A stretch of 64,000 nt of DNA from an uncultured Ruminococcus sp. (GTDB taxonomy: Bacteria; Bacillota; Clostridia; Lachnospirales; Lachnospiraceae). The notes below the pieces were generated by a model, which ran no database searches, had not been told where the DNA came from, and saw only the letters and a program-made list of their open reading frames with translations. The position numbers were made by a program, and so were the translations under genes. Positions 18,255 to 28,128 of this stretch are shown here, piece by piece. The first letter of the stretch is position 1. The number at the start of each line of letters is the position of its first letter. The DNA lies in the NCBI GenBank assembly GCA_934359255.1, contig CAKRLG010000002.1:124001-188000 (forward strand), written 5' to 3'.

Positions 18255-20563
18255 CGGGAAAACGTCCTCTCTGCCTGCTGTTTGCAGGACTGATCCTGAG
18301 TATTTTGGTGACGGACTGGTGTGGAGGTTCCTGGATGTGGAAATCTCCCGCCGGGAAGGAACCATGGCAGTGGGCAGAACAAGAGCAGAAGGTACAGGCG
18401 GAAGGAGTGGTGTACCGTATTGAAAAAACCACCCGCACAGTTATTTATCTGAAAAAAGCAATTCTGATCCGTTCCGGATCGACTAAAAATTATCCCATTC
18501 GAAATATCAAATGTACAGGAAAAGAAGAAAAAATAAATGGTCTGAGGGAAGGAATGCATGTCCGCCTGGAGGGGATGCTTGTATTGCCGGAGCTTCCACG
18601 AAACCCGGGGCAATTTAACCGAAGAATCTACGAAAGCGGGAAGAAAATCGATTTTTATCTGGAGAATCCGACTGTTTTGGAAGTAAAAGAACAGAGGTCC
18701 GGTGTCAGGGAAGTTGTGGAAATATGGAAGACAGAAATGATGGAACGATGTGAGAAACTCTATCCGGCTACGGAGGCAGGCATATTTGAGGCTATGTTGT
18801 TTGGAGAAAAGAGGGAACTGTCCGGGGACATCAAAGAACTTTATCAGGCAGCGGGAATCAGCCATGTGCTTGTTGTCTCCGGTTTGCATATCAGCCTTCT
18901 TGCCCTGGCAGTCGCCGGAGTTCTCCGACGGCTGGGTTTTCCCATGCCGGTTTGGGTGGTGCTTTCTGTTGGCGTGCTGACGGGGTACGGTATCCTGATC
19001 GGACAGCCCACCACAGCGGTACGGGCATTGCTGATGTTTTTGGTACTTCAGGGAGCAAGACTTCTCGGGCGTTCTTATGATCTGCTGTCTGCGCTGGCGT
19101 TTGCCGGGATTCTGATGCTTCTGGATAACCCGGATCTGGTATTGGACGGCGGGTGCAGACTGTCTTTCGGTGCTGTGCTCGGTGTGGGGTGGTATGTCAG
19201 TGAAAAGAACAAAATCTTTCGGATGATCTGGGAAAAAGAAAAAGGAAAGAAAGGAAAGAAAAGAGGGAAAGGAGGAAAAGGGGGCAGTGCCGGAGGAATA
19301 CCGGAAAGCATACGGACCGGCTGGTATCTGTGGCTGTTTACTCTTCCGATAATGCTGGATACTTTTTATCAGGTGTCAGTGGTGGGGATATTGTGGAATC
19401 TTATGGCTATTCCCTTACTTCCGGTAATCATTGCTTCCGGGGGATTGGGAGTGATTCTGGCAGGATGGAATATATTTCTGGGAAGCCTTGCGGGAAGTCC
19501 GGCCTATGGAATGTTGCAGTTATATCAGGAAATCGGGAAAATATCCGAGAAGCTGCCTGGTGGTATGTGGACTCCGGGGCAACCGTCAAAACCGATGATT
19601 GCAGGGTATTATCTGGTGATTTTTCTGCTGGTTTTAGTGGAAAAGAAGCTGATAAAAAGAGAAAAACTGTGGAAAAAAAGGAAAATATTTTTGGGAATGG
19701 AATTATGCAGTATGGTACTTCTGCTTTTGCTGATGGCACATCCCTGGCAGCAGAGAGAAAAGATTACATTTCTGGATGTGGGGCAGGGAGATGCCAGCCT
19801 GTTACAGAGCGGCGGGCAGACACTTTTGCTTGACGGGGGGAGTACCAGTCAGAAAAATGTGGGAACCTATGTGATTCTTCCATACATGAAGCAGCAGGGA
19901 ATCTCCTGTCTGGAAGCAGTAGTACTCACTCATACAGATCAGGATCATATCAATGGCGTAACAGAAGTACTGGAGGAAGGAAAAAAAGGCTGGCTGACAG
20001 TAAAAAATCTTATGTATCCATATTGGATGGAAGAGACGGAACAGGGAAAACAACTGAAAAAGCTGGCAGAAGAAGCGGGAGCCTCCTGTAAGGAGATCCG
20101 GGCAGGAGACCGGTTGACGATTGGAAAGGCAGAAGCCGTGGTTCTTTACCCGAAAGAACAGGAAAAGATTTCGGAACCCAATGCGGGTTCGCTGGTACTT
20201 TTCTGGAAATGGGAGGGAGTCCGGGCGATGTTTACCGGAGATCTGCCGGAGGAGAAGGAGAGGGAACTGCTGCAGGATCTGCCTGCCTGTGAGATTCTGC
20301 AGGTAGGGCATCACGGCTCAGCTACATCCACCTGCCGGGAGTTCCTGGAACAGGTACAACCGTCGTTAGCGGTAATTTCCTGCGCGCTGAAAAACCGGTA
20401 TGGACACCCGTCACCGGATACGGTAGGCCGGTTAAAAAAAGTCAGATGTGAGATCCGGTATACAATGAAGAGTGGTGCGATTACGATAAAGAAGAGGGGG
20501 AAGGAGATTCTGGTAACAGAATATCTAGAGCGTGTTGCCGGGCACGGAGTGAACAGTAACTGA
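18251..20563 (+). CDS. comEC: ComEC/Rec2 DNA uptake channel protein
   Basis: About 770 residues: N-terminal membrane region, the Competence domain (HVLVVSGLHISLLALAVAGV near 195-215) and a C-terminal metallo-beta-lactamase-like domain (LDVGQGDASLLQSGG, then HTDQDHINGV at about 561-570). The protein moves single-stranded DNA across the membrane. The start is probably CTG 18251: AAAGGAGG lies 6 bases upstream and it yields an N-terminal membrane helix (LTGKRPLCLLFAGLILSIL) that a TTG 18305 start would lose. A Lys/Gly-rich low-complexity run lies near residue 340. Confidence 0.9.
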   Translation: MTGKRPLCLLFAGLILSILVTDWCGGSWMWKSPAGKEPWQWAEQEQKVQAEGVVYRIEKTTRTVIYLKKAILIRSGSTKNYPIRNIKCTGKEEKINGLREGMHVRLEGMLVLPELPRNPGQFNRRIYESGKKIDFYLENPTVLEVKEQRSGVREVVEIWKTEMMERCEKLYPATEAGIFEAMLFGEKRELSGDIKELYQAAGISHVLVVSGLHISLLALAVAGVLRRLGFPMPVWVVLSVGVLTGYGILIGQPTTAVRALLMFLVLQGARLLGRSYDLLSALAFAGILMLLDNPDLVLDGGCRLSFGAVLGVGWYVSEKNKIFRMIWEKEKGKKGKKRGKGGKGGSAGGIPESIRTGWYLWLFTLPIMLDTFYQVSVVGILWNLMAIPLLPVIIASGGLGVILAGWNIFLGSLAGSPAYGMLQLYQEIGKISEKLPGGMWTPGQPSKPMIAGYYLVIFLLVLVEKKLIKREKLWKKRKIFLGMELCSMVLLLLLMAHPWQQREKITFLDVGQGDASLLQSGGQTLLLDGGSTSQKNVGTYVILPYMKQQGISCLEAVVLTHTDQDHINGVTEVLEEGKKGWLTVKNLMYPYWMEETEQGKQLKKLAEEAGASCKEIRAGDRLTIGKAEAVVLYPKEQEKISEPNAGSLVLFWKWEGVRAMFTGDLPEEKERELLQDLPACEILQVGHHGSATSTCREFLEQVQPSLAVISCALKNRYGHPSPDTVGRLKKVRCEIRYTMKSGAITIKKRGKEILVTEYLERVAGHGVNSN

Positions 20564-20599
20564 GTAGTAACCATTCCAGAGCTTTGCTGATGATGTCGG

Positions 20600-20628
20600 T
20601 TGCCGAAACAGAAAAAAAACAGTATAAT
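20600..20628 (+). promoter_or_regulatory. Promoter for holA
   Basis: TTGCCG (20600-20605), 17-base spacer, TATAAT (20623-20628). Confidence 0.6.
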
Positions 20629-20670
20629 AAATCCATATGAGAAAAATTGGGTGAAAGGTTAGACGATTCG

Positions 20671-21660
20671 ATGAAAAGTATATTGGAGGATATCAAAAAT
20701 CAGGAGTATAAGCAGGCATATCTCTTTTTCGGGGAAGAAGGATATCTGAAAAAACAGTATCGTGACAAGCTGATCCAGGCATGGAATCCAGAGGGAGATA
20801 CGATGAATGCATCCAGGTTTGAAGGCAAAGGAATTGACGTGAAAGAAGTCATCTCACTGGGAGAAACCATGCCATTTTTTGCGGATCGACGGATCATCCT
20901 GCTGGAAAATACCGGATTTTTCAAAAACCAGTGCCCGGAACTGGCGGAATATCTGAACAATCTTCCAGATTATCTGTATCTTCTGTTTGTGGAAGACGAG
21001 GTGGATAAGCGAAGCAAAATGTTCAAAACGGTCAAGCAGATCGGCAGGGTGGTGGATTTTTCGGTGCAGGATGAGAAAACACTGATACGCTGGGTGCTGG
21101 GTATCATGAAACGGGAGGGAAAACAGATCACTCAGAGAGATATGGAGCATTTTCTGTCGAAAACCGGTACGGATATGAGTAATATCGAAAAAGAACTGGA
21201 AAAACTGTTATGTTATACCATGGATCGATCTGTGATCACAGGGGAAGATATTGATGCGGTATGTACTACGCAGATCAATAACCGGATCTTTGCGATGGTA
21301 CAGGCGGTGGCAGAGCAGAACCAGAAGAAAGCTCTGGACCTGTATTATGATCTTCTGGCGCTGAAGGAGCCGCCGATGAGGATTCTTTTTTTGCTGGCAA
21401 GACAGTTTAATCTTCTGTTACAGGTGAAAGAACTGCAGCGGCTTGGATGCGATCAGAAAACGATTGCATCCAGGACCGGACTTCAGAGTTTTGTGGTTCG
21501 GAATTATACCGGCTGTACCGGAAGATACACCACAGCGCAGCTTCGCCAGGCGGTGGAAGATTTTACACAGACCGAAGAAGAGGTGAAAACCGGAAGGCTG
21601 AGCGATGTGCTGAGTGTGGAACTTCTGATCGTGAAATATGCACGGAAGAATCCGGTGTGA
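20671..21660 (+). CDS. holA: DNA polymerase III delta subunit
   Basis: 329 residues of the HolA/YqeN family: N-terminal YLFFGEEGYLKKQYRDKLIQ, central PYFADR-like MPFFADRRIILLEN and C-terminal helical collar. It is part of the clamp loader that places the beta clamp on DNA. It sits beside comEC and rpsT in the order found across Firmicutes. ATG 20671 is preferred; an in-frame TTG at 20647 precedes the weak ribosome site. Confidence 0.93.
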   Translation: MKSILEDIKNQEYKQAYLFFGEEGYLKKQYRDKLIQAWNPEGDTMNASRFEGKGIDVKEVISLGETMPFFADRRIILLENTGFFKNQCPELAEYLNNLPDYLYLLFVEDEVDKRSKMFKTVKQIGRVVDFSVQDEKTLIRWVLGIMKREGKQITQRDMEHFLSKTGTDMSNIEKELEKLLCYTMDRSVITGEDIDAVCTTQINNRIFAMVQAVAEQNQKKALDLYYDLLALKEPPMRILFLLARQFNLLLQVKELQRLGCDQKTIASRTGLQSFVVRNYTGCTGRYTTAQLRQAVEDFTQTEEEVKTGRLSDVLSVELLIVKYARKNPV

Positions 21661-21758
21661 TCAAAAAATCCAGGGAGCTGTCTGAAATGGACAGTTTCCG
21701 GGATTTTCGAATACCTGCAGAAGTTACCACTGGCAGTTTCCTTCGGATACAGAGCAAC

Positions 21759-21796
21759 AAAAAAGAACAGTCACTGACGGGATGACTGTTCTTTTT
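21759..21796. terminator. Bidirectional terminator between holA and rpsT
   Basis: AAAAAAGAACAGTCA and TGACTGTTCTTTTT pair perfectly around a 9-base loop, with A-run and T-run on either side, so it can end transcripts from both converging genes. Confidence 0.85.
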
Positions 21797-21825
21797 AAAT
21801 TCTTTATTTATTCTATCAATTAGAA

Positions 21826-22089
21826 TTAAGCAATAGAGTTAACTGCTTTGGATACGCGGGAAACTTTTCTTGCTGCGTTGTTTTTGTGGTATACACCTTT
21901 AGAACAAGCGCTTTCGATTGTAGCGGTAGCTACTTTCAGAGCTGCCTGAGCTGCTGCCAGATCTTTTGCTGCAACTGCTGCTTCTACTTTTTTGATAGAT
22001 GTTTTAACTTCAGAACGGATAGCTTTATTTCTTTCAGCTTTTGTTCTGTTTACGATAACTCTTTTTTTAGCGGATTTAATGTTTGCCAT
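21826..22089 (-). CDS. rpsT: 30S ribosomal protein S20
   Basis: 87 residues, Lys/Ala-rich, starting MANIKSAKKRVIVNRTKAER as S20 does. It binds the 5' domain of 16S rRNA. On the reverse strand, convergent with holA; GGAGG lies 7 bases before the start. Confidence 0.97.
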   Translation of the reverse strand: MANIKSAKKRVIVNRTKAERNKAIRSEVKTSIKKVEAAVAAKDLAAAQAALKVATATIESACSKGVYHKNNAARKVSRVSKAVNSIA

Positions 22090-22174
22090 TTTCCATAACC
22101 TCCAATAAATTATTCAATCATTTATCATATTCATCAGCCCAGACACGGACAGGCTAATCTCAAAATACCCATAC

Positions 22175-22203
22175 AGTTTATGCCATTTACCGTGGTTTGT
22201 CAA
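22175..22203 (-). promoter_or_regulatory. Promoter for rpsT (reverse strand)
   Basis: On the reverse strand TTGACA (22198-22203) and TAAACT (22175-22180) are 17 bases apart. The leader of about 80 bases could hold autoregulatory structure but none is obvious. Confidence 0.75.
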
Positions 22204-22367
22204 TGGTTTTTCCAAAAAAAAGGCATTTTGGAATGGATTTTGCACCGGTTATTTTGAACAGAGCGAACAGTAACGATTTTCAGGGATAAACCGGAAGGAA
22301 AAGGGAAATCTAAAAGGAGAAAAGAACGCAGGCAGGAAAAGGTGTTCAGAAAGGAAAGGTGACAACG

Positions 22368-23273
22368 ATGTCCGGGAATTTTGGGATACGAACGGATCTT
22401 GCAGTGGAGAGTAAGGAGAAGTATGAGAAGGACAATGTGGAAATTAAGGGTGTGGCGATTCAGGAGAAATATGAGGAGGCTCTGGACCTGAACACAACGG
22501 TGGTACGGATTCAGACGGAGCAGGGAGCAAAAGCGATGGAAAAGCCGAAAGGTACGTATATTACCATGGAAGCTCCGAATCTGATCGTGCCGGATGAAGA
22601 TTATCACCGGGAAATTTCTCAGGCACTTGCCCACCATCTGAAAGAACTTCTTCATCTGGAAAAAGAGAAATCCATTCTGGTGGTAGGACTGGGCAACCGG
22701 GAGATCACACCGGATGCACTGGGACCACAGGTGATTCAGAATCTGAAGATCACCAGACACATTATTAAAGAATATGGAAAGGCAGGTATGGGAAAGAAAA
22801 AAGTACATCAGATCAGCAGTCTGGTTCCCGGTGTTATGGCACAGACCGGGATGGAAACAATGGAGATCATACGGGGGGTGATCCGGGAGACGGATCCGGA
22901 TGCAGTGATCGCCATCGATGCGCTGGCGGCACGCAGTGTACGGAGATTAAATTGTACGATTCAGATAACGAATACGGGAATCAATCCGGGATCCGGTGTC
23001 TGTAATCACAGGTGCGGATTGAACGAAGAAACACTGGGGATCCCGGTGATCGGTATCGGTGTGCCGACTGTAGTAGATGGCGCCACGATTGTTCATGATG
23101 CCATCGCCCATCTGCTGGACAATCTGGAAGAGGCGGAGATGGAAGAATTTTTGCAGGAACTGATCACACCGCGGCTGCACAGTATGTTTGTTACCCCCAA
23201 AGATGTGGATGAGACAGTAAAAAGACTCAGTTATACGATCTCAGAGGGCATCAATATCGCGATGGAAGCATAA
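22368..23273 (+). CDS. gpr: Spore germination protease GPR
   Basis: 301 residues of peptidase family A25. After a short propeptide the mature-like sequence begins at RTDLAVE; VVGLGNREITPDALGPQV and GINPGSGVCNHRCGLNEETL are family signatures. GPR degrades small acid-soluble spore proteins at germination. ATG 22368 fits the AAAGG ribosome site better than GTG 22359. Followed by spoIIP, as in Bacillus and many Clostridia. It shows that the organism makes spores. Confidence 0.95.
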   Translation: MSGNFGIRTDLAVESKEKYEKDNVEIKGVAIQEKYEEALDLNTTVVRIQTEQGAKAMEKPKGTYITMEAPNLIVPDEDYHREISQALAHHLKELLHLEKEKSILVVGLGNREITPDALGPQVIQNLKITRHIIKEYGKAGMGKKKVHQISSLVPGVMAQTGMETMEIIRGVIRETDPDAVIAIDALAARSVRRLNCTIQITNTGINPGSGVCNHRCGLNEETLGIPVIGIGVPTVVDGATIVHDAIAHLLDNLEEAEMEEFLQELITPRLHSMFVTPKDVDETVKRLSYTISEGINIAMEA

Positions 23274-23383
23274 GAGGCAGGAGAATTCATATAATACAAG
23301 TATGTACTTCCGGAAAATCAGAGACAAAAGTAAGAACAGGAAAATTTGTATGGTAAAAGGCAGGAAAGATCATAGAGGGAGAG

Positions 23384-24754
23384 ATGAGAAGATCAGAACG
23401 GATTGTAAAGGCAATGGTGTGGGGATTGTGTGTCTGCCTTGGAGGATATCTCGCGGCACGGGGATATCTGCATCTGAGACAGTCTCCGGGAATACGCGCA
23501 CAGCAGATACTCGGGGATATCTGCCTGGAGACGGAGCGGGAAGCGTATCTGTGGTATATGCCGGGGATTTTTTATGAAGAAGGGACGACTACTCCGCTGA
23601 TAACAAAATTGTGGACAAAGATCGAAAACTGGTATCCCCTTGGCACGTATCTGAAAGAGCATCAGGAAGAAGAACAGCATCCGGTGATTGAGGATGAAAG
23701 TACCTGTTATGAGATGATCCATGCCAATGGCAATACGATCGCTGACCGGCTGTTGGGAGAAAATCAGAGTCAGGCAGTGATCCGGGAGAACGAGACGGCC
23801 AGGGAAAATGAAGAGGATGATAAGAGTACACAGCAGGGAGAAGAACAGATAAATGAGGGGAAGGAAGAAGAGCAGCCGGAGAGAAAAACAGGTGAGAATG
23901 AGACACAGACAACAGAGAATGCAGATACAGCAACTGCACAGCTTCCAGCATGGACTACAGCAGTAGAGTCGACACCAAAGATAGACCTTTCCATGGAGCG
24001 GCTCAGTGATTTTCACTATCTGCTGAACAATTTCTTTGTGGTAGATCCGAACACAACAGTAGACGGGTCACAGATCAACGCCAGCACATTTTTGGAAGAT
24101 CCGCTGACACTGGAAGAAGACAGCAGTGTTCCGCAGATCCTTATTTACCATACTCATTCGCAGGAAGGATTTGCGGATTCTATTGAGGGGGATGAGGCGA
24201 CAAGTGTGGTCGGTGTGGGCAATTATCTTGAGAGTATCCTGCGGGACATTTATGGATATCAGGTGATCCACAGAAAGGATACTTTCGACCTGATGGAAGG
24301 TCAGCTAGACCGGAGTAAGGCATATAACTATGCACTTCCGGTGATCGGACAGGTGTTGGAGGAAAATCCTACGATTCAGGTGGTGATCGATCTGCACAGG
24401 GATGGAGTACCGGAAGGAAAGCATCTGGTGACAGAAATCAACGGGAAACCGACGGCGCAGATCATGTATTTTAACGGACTTAGCAGAACGGTAAAAAACG
24501 GGAATCTGGATACACTTCCCAATCCTTATATCGAAGATAATCTCTCGTTTTCGTTTCAGCTGTCTTATCAGGCAGCGCGGTATTATCCACAGTTGACACG
24601 GTGTATTTATCTCAAAGGATATCGGTATAATCTTCATGTGCGGCCGCGCTCGATCCTTCTGGAAGTGGGCGCACAGACCAATACGGTGGAAGAGGCGATG
24701 AATGCCATGGAACCCTTCAGTGTGATTCTGGATAAAGTATTGAAGGGACAGTAA
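23384..24754 (+). CDS. spoIIP: Stage II sporulation protein P
   Basis: 456 residues: membrane anchor near residues 10-28, an acidic Glu/Gln-rich linker (about 125-190) and the SpoIIP amidase/endopeptidase domain from about 215, with ILIYHTHSQEGFADS, VVIDLHRDGVPEGK and LLEVGAQTNTVEEAMNAM. It cleaves septal peptidoglycan during engulfment together with SpoIID and SpoIIM. GAGGGAGAG precedes ATG 23384. Confidence 0.95.
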   Translation: MRRSERIVKAMVWGLCVCLGGYLAARGYLHLRQSPGIRAQQILGDICLETEREAYLWYMPGIFYEEGTTTPLITKLWTKIENWYPLGTYLKEHQEEEQHPVIEDESTCYEMIHANGNTIADRLLGENQSQAVIRENETARENEEDDKSTQQGEEQINEGKEEEQPERKTGENETQTTENADTATAQLPAWTTAVESTPKIDLSMERLSDFHYLLNNFFVVDPNTTVDGSQINASTFLEDPLTLEEDSSVPQILIYHTHSQEGFADSIEGDEATSVVGVGNYLESILRDIYGYQVIHRKDTFDLMEGQLDRSKAYNYALPVIGQVLEENPTIQVVIDLHRDGVPEGKHLVTEINGKPTAQIMYFNGLSRTVKNGNLDTLPNPYIEDNLSFSFQLSYQAARYYPQLTRCIYLKGYRYNLHVRPRSILLEVGAQTNTVEEAMNAMEPFSVILDKVLKGQ

Positions 24755-24836
24755 AAACTATGCTATAATAAAAGACAATGTAAAATTACAGAGTGTCCGG
24801 ATACCCGATTCGATCAGAGAATCGGGAAGATGACAC
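24740..24836 (+). promoter_or_regulatory. Promoter and leader hairpin for lepA
   Basis: TTGAAG (24740-24745), 18-base spacer and TATAAT (24764-24769) overlap the end of spoIIP. In the leader a perfect 8-base stem CCCGATTC/GAATCGGG (24804-24826) is nested in an outer GTGTC/GACAC pairing (24793-24836). No U-run follows. Confidence 0.6.
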
Positions 24837-24898
24837 CAAAAGAAAAAGTTCAACAGTGACAATCACCTGAGTATAAAAAAGAAATCGGAGGTACTAAA

Positions 24899-26713
24899 GT
24901 GGCAGATTTTGATCAAAGTAAAATTCGTAATTTCTGTATTATTGCCCATATTGATCACGGAAAATCTACCCTGGCAGACCGGATCATTGAGATGACCGGT
25001 CTACTGACAGAAAGAGAGATGCAGTCCCAGGTACTGGATAATATGGATCTGGAACGTGAGAGAGGAATTACTATCAAGGCACAGACCGTGAGAACCGTAT
25101 ATAAGGCAAAAGACGGGGAAGAATATATCTTCAACCTGATCGACACTCCCGGGCATGTAGACTTTAACTATGAGGTTTCCAGAAGCCTTGCAGCCTGTGA
25201 TGGCGCGATCCTTGTGGTGGATGCAGCACAGGGAATTGAAGCCCAGACACTGGCAAATGTATATCTGGCGCTGGATCATGACCTGGATGTTATGCCGGTG
25301 ATCAATAAGATCGATCTGCCAAGTGCAGAGCCGGAGCGCGTTATCAACGAGATCGAGGATGTGATCGGTATCGAGGCACAGGATGCCCCGCAGATTTCCG
25401 CAAAGACCGGACTGAACGTAGAAGAGGTTCTTGAACAGATTGTAGAAAAAGTTCCGGCACCGACCGGAGATCCGCAAGCACCACTGCAGGCACTGATTTT
25501 TGATTCCGTGTACGATTCCTATAAAGGTGTTATCGTATTCTGCAGGATCAAAGAAGGAAAGATCCGAAAGGGAACAACTGTTCGCATGATGGCGACCGGT
25601 GCTGTGGAAGATGTGGTGGAAGTTGGTTATTTTGGAGCCGGACAGTTTATTCCGTGTGAGGAGTTATCCGCCGGTATGGTAGGATATTTTACCGCAAGTA
25701 TCAAAAATGTAAAAGATACCCGTGTCGGTGATACCGTAACTGATAACAGCAGACCGTGCAGCGAACCGCTGCCGGGCTACAAAAAGGTTAACCCGATGGT
25801 ATACTGCGGTGTCTATCCGGCAGACGGAGCAAAGTACGGAGATCTTCGTGATGCACTGGAAAAATTGCAGTTAAATGATGCGTCTTTGCAGTATGAACCG
25901 GAGACATCGATCGCTCTTGGATTTGGTTTCCGCTGCGGATTCCTCGGACTGCTGCATCTGGAGATCATCCAGGAGCGTCTGGAGAGAGAATATAATCTGG
26001 ATCTGGTGACAACAGCACCGGGTGTTATCTATAAAGTACACAAGACCAACGGTGAAGTAATGGATCTGACGAACCCGTCCAACCTGCCGGATCCGTCAAC
26101 TATTGAATATATGGAAGAGCCGATGGTAAAAGCAGAGATCATGGTAACGACAGACTTCATCGGACCGATCATGGACCTTTGTCAGGAGCGGCGTGGACAG
26201 TATCAGGGAATGGAATATATGGAGACAACCAGAGCACTGTTGACGTATCACATGCCGTTGAACGAGATTATCTATGATTTCTTTGATGCATTAAAATCCC
26301 GTTCCAGAGGATATGCGTCTTTTGATTATGAGATGATCGGCTATGAGAGAAGCGAACTGGTAAAACTGGATATTCTGGTAAATAAAGAAGAAGTGGATGC
26401 ACTTTCCTTTATTGTATTTGAGGGATCCGCTTATGAGCGCGGCAGAAAAATGTGCGAGAAACTGAAAGAAGAAATTCCGAGACAGTTGTTTGAGATTCCG
26501 ATTCAGGCGGCGGTAGGCGGAAAAATCATCGCCAGAGAGACTGTTCGTGCAATGCGAAAAGATGTACTGGCAAAATGTTATGGTGGTGATATCTCCCGTA
26601 AGAAGAAACTTCTGGAAAAACAGAAGGAAGGAAAGAAACGAATGCGTCAGGTGGGAAATGTAGAAATCCCACAGAAAGCATTTATGAGTGTACTGAAACT
26701 GGATGAGGATTAA
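24899..26713 (+). CDS. lepA: Elongation factor 4 (LepA)
   Basis: 604 residues, full length. GTPase domain with [15 protein letters not shown] (G1), DTPGHVDF (G3) and NKIDLP (G4), then EF-G-like domains and the LepA-specific C-terminus. It acts on the ribosome during initiation or stalled elongation. The start is GTG 24899 after CGGAGGTACTAAA. Confidence 0.97.
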   Translation: MADFDQSKIRNFCIIAHIDHGKSTLADRIIEMTGLLTEREMQSQVLDNMDLERERGITIKAQTVRTVYKAKDGEEYIFNLIDTPGHVDFNYEVSRSLAACDGAILVVDAAQGIEAQTLANVYLALDHDLDVMPVINKIDLPSAEPERVINEIEDVIGIEAQDAPQISAKTGLNVEEVLEQIVEKVPAPTGDPQAPLQALIFDSVYDSYKGVIVFCRIKEGKIRKGTTVRMMATGAVEDVVEVGYFGAGQFIPCEELSAGMVGYFTASIKNVKDTRVGDTVTDNSRPCSEPLPGYKKVNPMVYCGVYPADGAKYGDLRDALEKLQLNDASLQYEPETSIALGFGFRCGFLGLLHLEIIQERLEREYNLDLVTTAPGVIYKVHKTNGEVMDLTNPSNLPDPSTIEYMEEPMVKAEIMVTTDFIGPIMDLCQERRGQYQGMEYMETTRALLTYHMPLNEIIYDFFDALKSRSRGYASFDYEMIGYERSELVKLDILVNKEEVDALSFIVFEGSAYERGRKMCEKLKEEIPRQLFEIPIQAAVGGKIIARETVRAMRKDVLAKCYGGDISRKKKLLEKQKEGKKRMRQVGNVEIPQKAFMSVLKLDED

Positions 26714-26718
26714 GAATT

Positions 26719-28038
26719 ATGAAACCTGCAGTAAGTATCATCGTTCCGGTTTATAATGGAGAAAAGACGCTGGAACGATGCGTGGACAGTGTGTTGAAAC
26801 AGGAATACAAAGATTTTGAGCTGTTTCTGATCAATGACGGCAGCAGCGATAAAACCAGGGAAATCTGCGAACGGTACGCTGCTGCGGATGACAGGGTATT
26901 GGTGATCCACAAGGAGAATTCCGGTGTGTCTGAGAGCAGGAATATGGCGATTGCTCAGGCACACGGGGAGTATCTGCAGTTTCTGGACTGTGATGACTGG
27001 ATCACACCGGATGCGACGAAACTTCTGGTGAGGGCGGCAAAGGAGGAACAGGCGGATCTTGTGATTGCTGATTTTTACCGGGTGATCGGGGAGCGGCTGT
27101 CTCATAAGGGAGATATCGAAATCGATGGCGTGATGGATCAGGAAGCATTTGTGGGCTGCATGATGGAAAAACCTGCAGATTTTTATTACGGTGTACTGTG
27201 GAATAAGCTGTACAGGCGGGACATTATCATGAAACATCATCTGCAGATGAATCCGGAGATCAGCTGGTGTGAGGATTTTATGTTCAATCTGGAGTATATC
27301 CGACATGCCAGAAGGTTTTATGCATTGCATACACCGGTTTATTATTATGTGAAGACGAAAGGTTCTCTGGCAAGCCAGGGAATGAATCTGTCGAAAACGA
27401 TCAAGATGAAGCTGACGGTATTTACCTACTATAAGGATTTTTACAAAAATGTTCTGGATGAAGAGGAATACGAGAAAAACCGTCTGCAGGTATATCGTTT
27501 CCTGATCGATGCGGCGGGAGACGGTATGGTTGCACCGACGATTCTGCCCGGTTCTCAGAAGCTGGGGGAAGAGCGAAGCAGTCTGTATCTGGAAGCCGTA
27601 GAAGGAGAAGGAGTGCTGATGGATGAATACCGAAGCCGGAAACTTTTGGACAGATATCTTGAACCGGTGGCAAGCCAGTTTGATCTTACTTTTCCGGAGA
27701 TTCGTCTGCTTCTTTATCTCAGCCATCTGAAACAACCGGTCAGCAGAAGAGAGTTAAGTGATTATACCAATATGACCAGAAGAAGTCTGTCGCTGCATCT
27801 GCAGAAGCTGATGGCAAAAGGATATATCCGTATACAGGAGAGCAGAGAGAAAAAGACTCAGGATCGCAGAATCACCGTCTGGATGCTGCCGGAAGCCGCG
27901 CAGGTGGAAGAAGCACTTATTAATGTACAGCGGGAGTATGATGAGACCCGCTACCAGAGTTTCAGTGAGGATGAACTGTTGCAATATGCATATCTGACGG
28001 AAAAAATCAAAAAGAATATGCAGAAGGTACTACAATAA
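26719..28038 (+). CDS. Family 2 glycosyltransferase fused to a MarR-like HTH domain
   Basis: 439 residues. Residues 1-110 are a GT2 fold (SIIVPVYNGEKTLERCVDSV, NDGSSD, and the metal-binding DCDDW near 94-98), continuing to about 230. From about 320 the protein changes to a winged helix: FPEIRLLLYLSHLKQPVSRR, then NMTRRSLSLHLQKLMAKGYI and a basic wing with DRRITVWML, as in MarR-type regulators, ending in a helical tail. It starts 5 bases after lepA. The target sugar acceptor and any DNA site are unknown; GT activity and DNA binding in one chain are unusual. Confidence 0.75.
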   Translation: MKPAVSIIVPVYNGEKTLERCVDSVLKQEYKDFELFLINDGSSDKTREICERYAAADDRVLVIHKENSGVSESRNMAIAQAHGEYLQFLDCDDWITPDATKLLVRAAKEEQADLVIADFYRVIGERLSHKGDIEIDGVMDQEAFVGCMMEKPADFYYGVLWNKLYRRDIIMKHHLQMNPEISWCEDFMFNLEYIRHARRFYALHTPVYYYVKTKGSLASQGMNLSKTIKMKLTVFTYYKDFYKNVLDEEEYEKNRLQVYRFLIDAAGDGMVAPTILPGSQKLGEERSSLYLEAVEGEGVLMDEYRSRKLLDRYLEPVASQFDLTFPEIRLLLYLSHLKQPVSRRELSDYTNMTRRSLSLHLQKLMAKGYIRIQESREKKTQDRRITVWMLPEAAQVEEALINVQREYDETRYQSFSEDELLQYAYLTEKIKKNMQKVLQ

Positions 28039-28045
28039 ATATGCG

Positions 28046-28085
28046 AAAAACTGCGGCAGGCTCAGTGTTCTGCCTGCAGTTTTTT
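28046..28085 (+). terminator. Terminator after the glycosyltransferase gene
   Basis: AAAAACTGCGGCAGGC pairs with GCCTGCAGTTTTT (one bulge) around a short loop, and the right arm ends in a run of T. Confidence 0.85.
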
Positions 28086-28128
28086 ACGTTACAGGGAATT
28101 TAGCGAGCCAAAGTTGAGGAAGAGTAAG

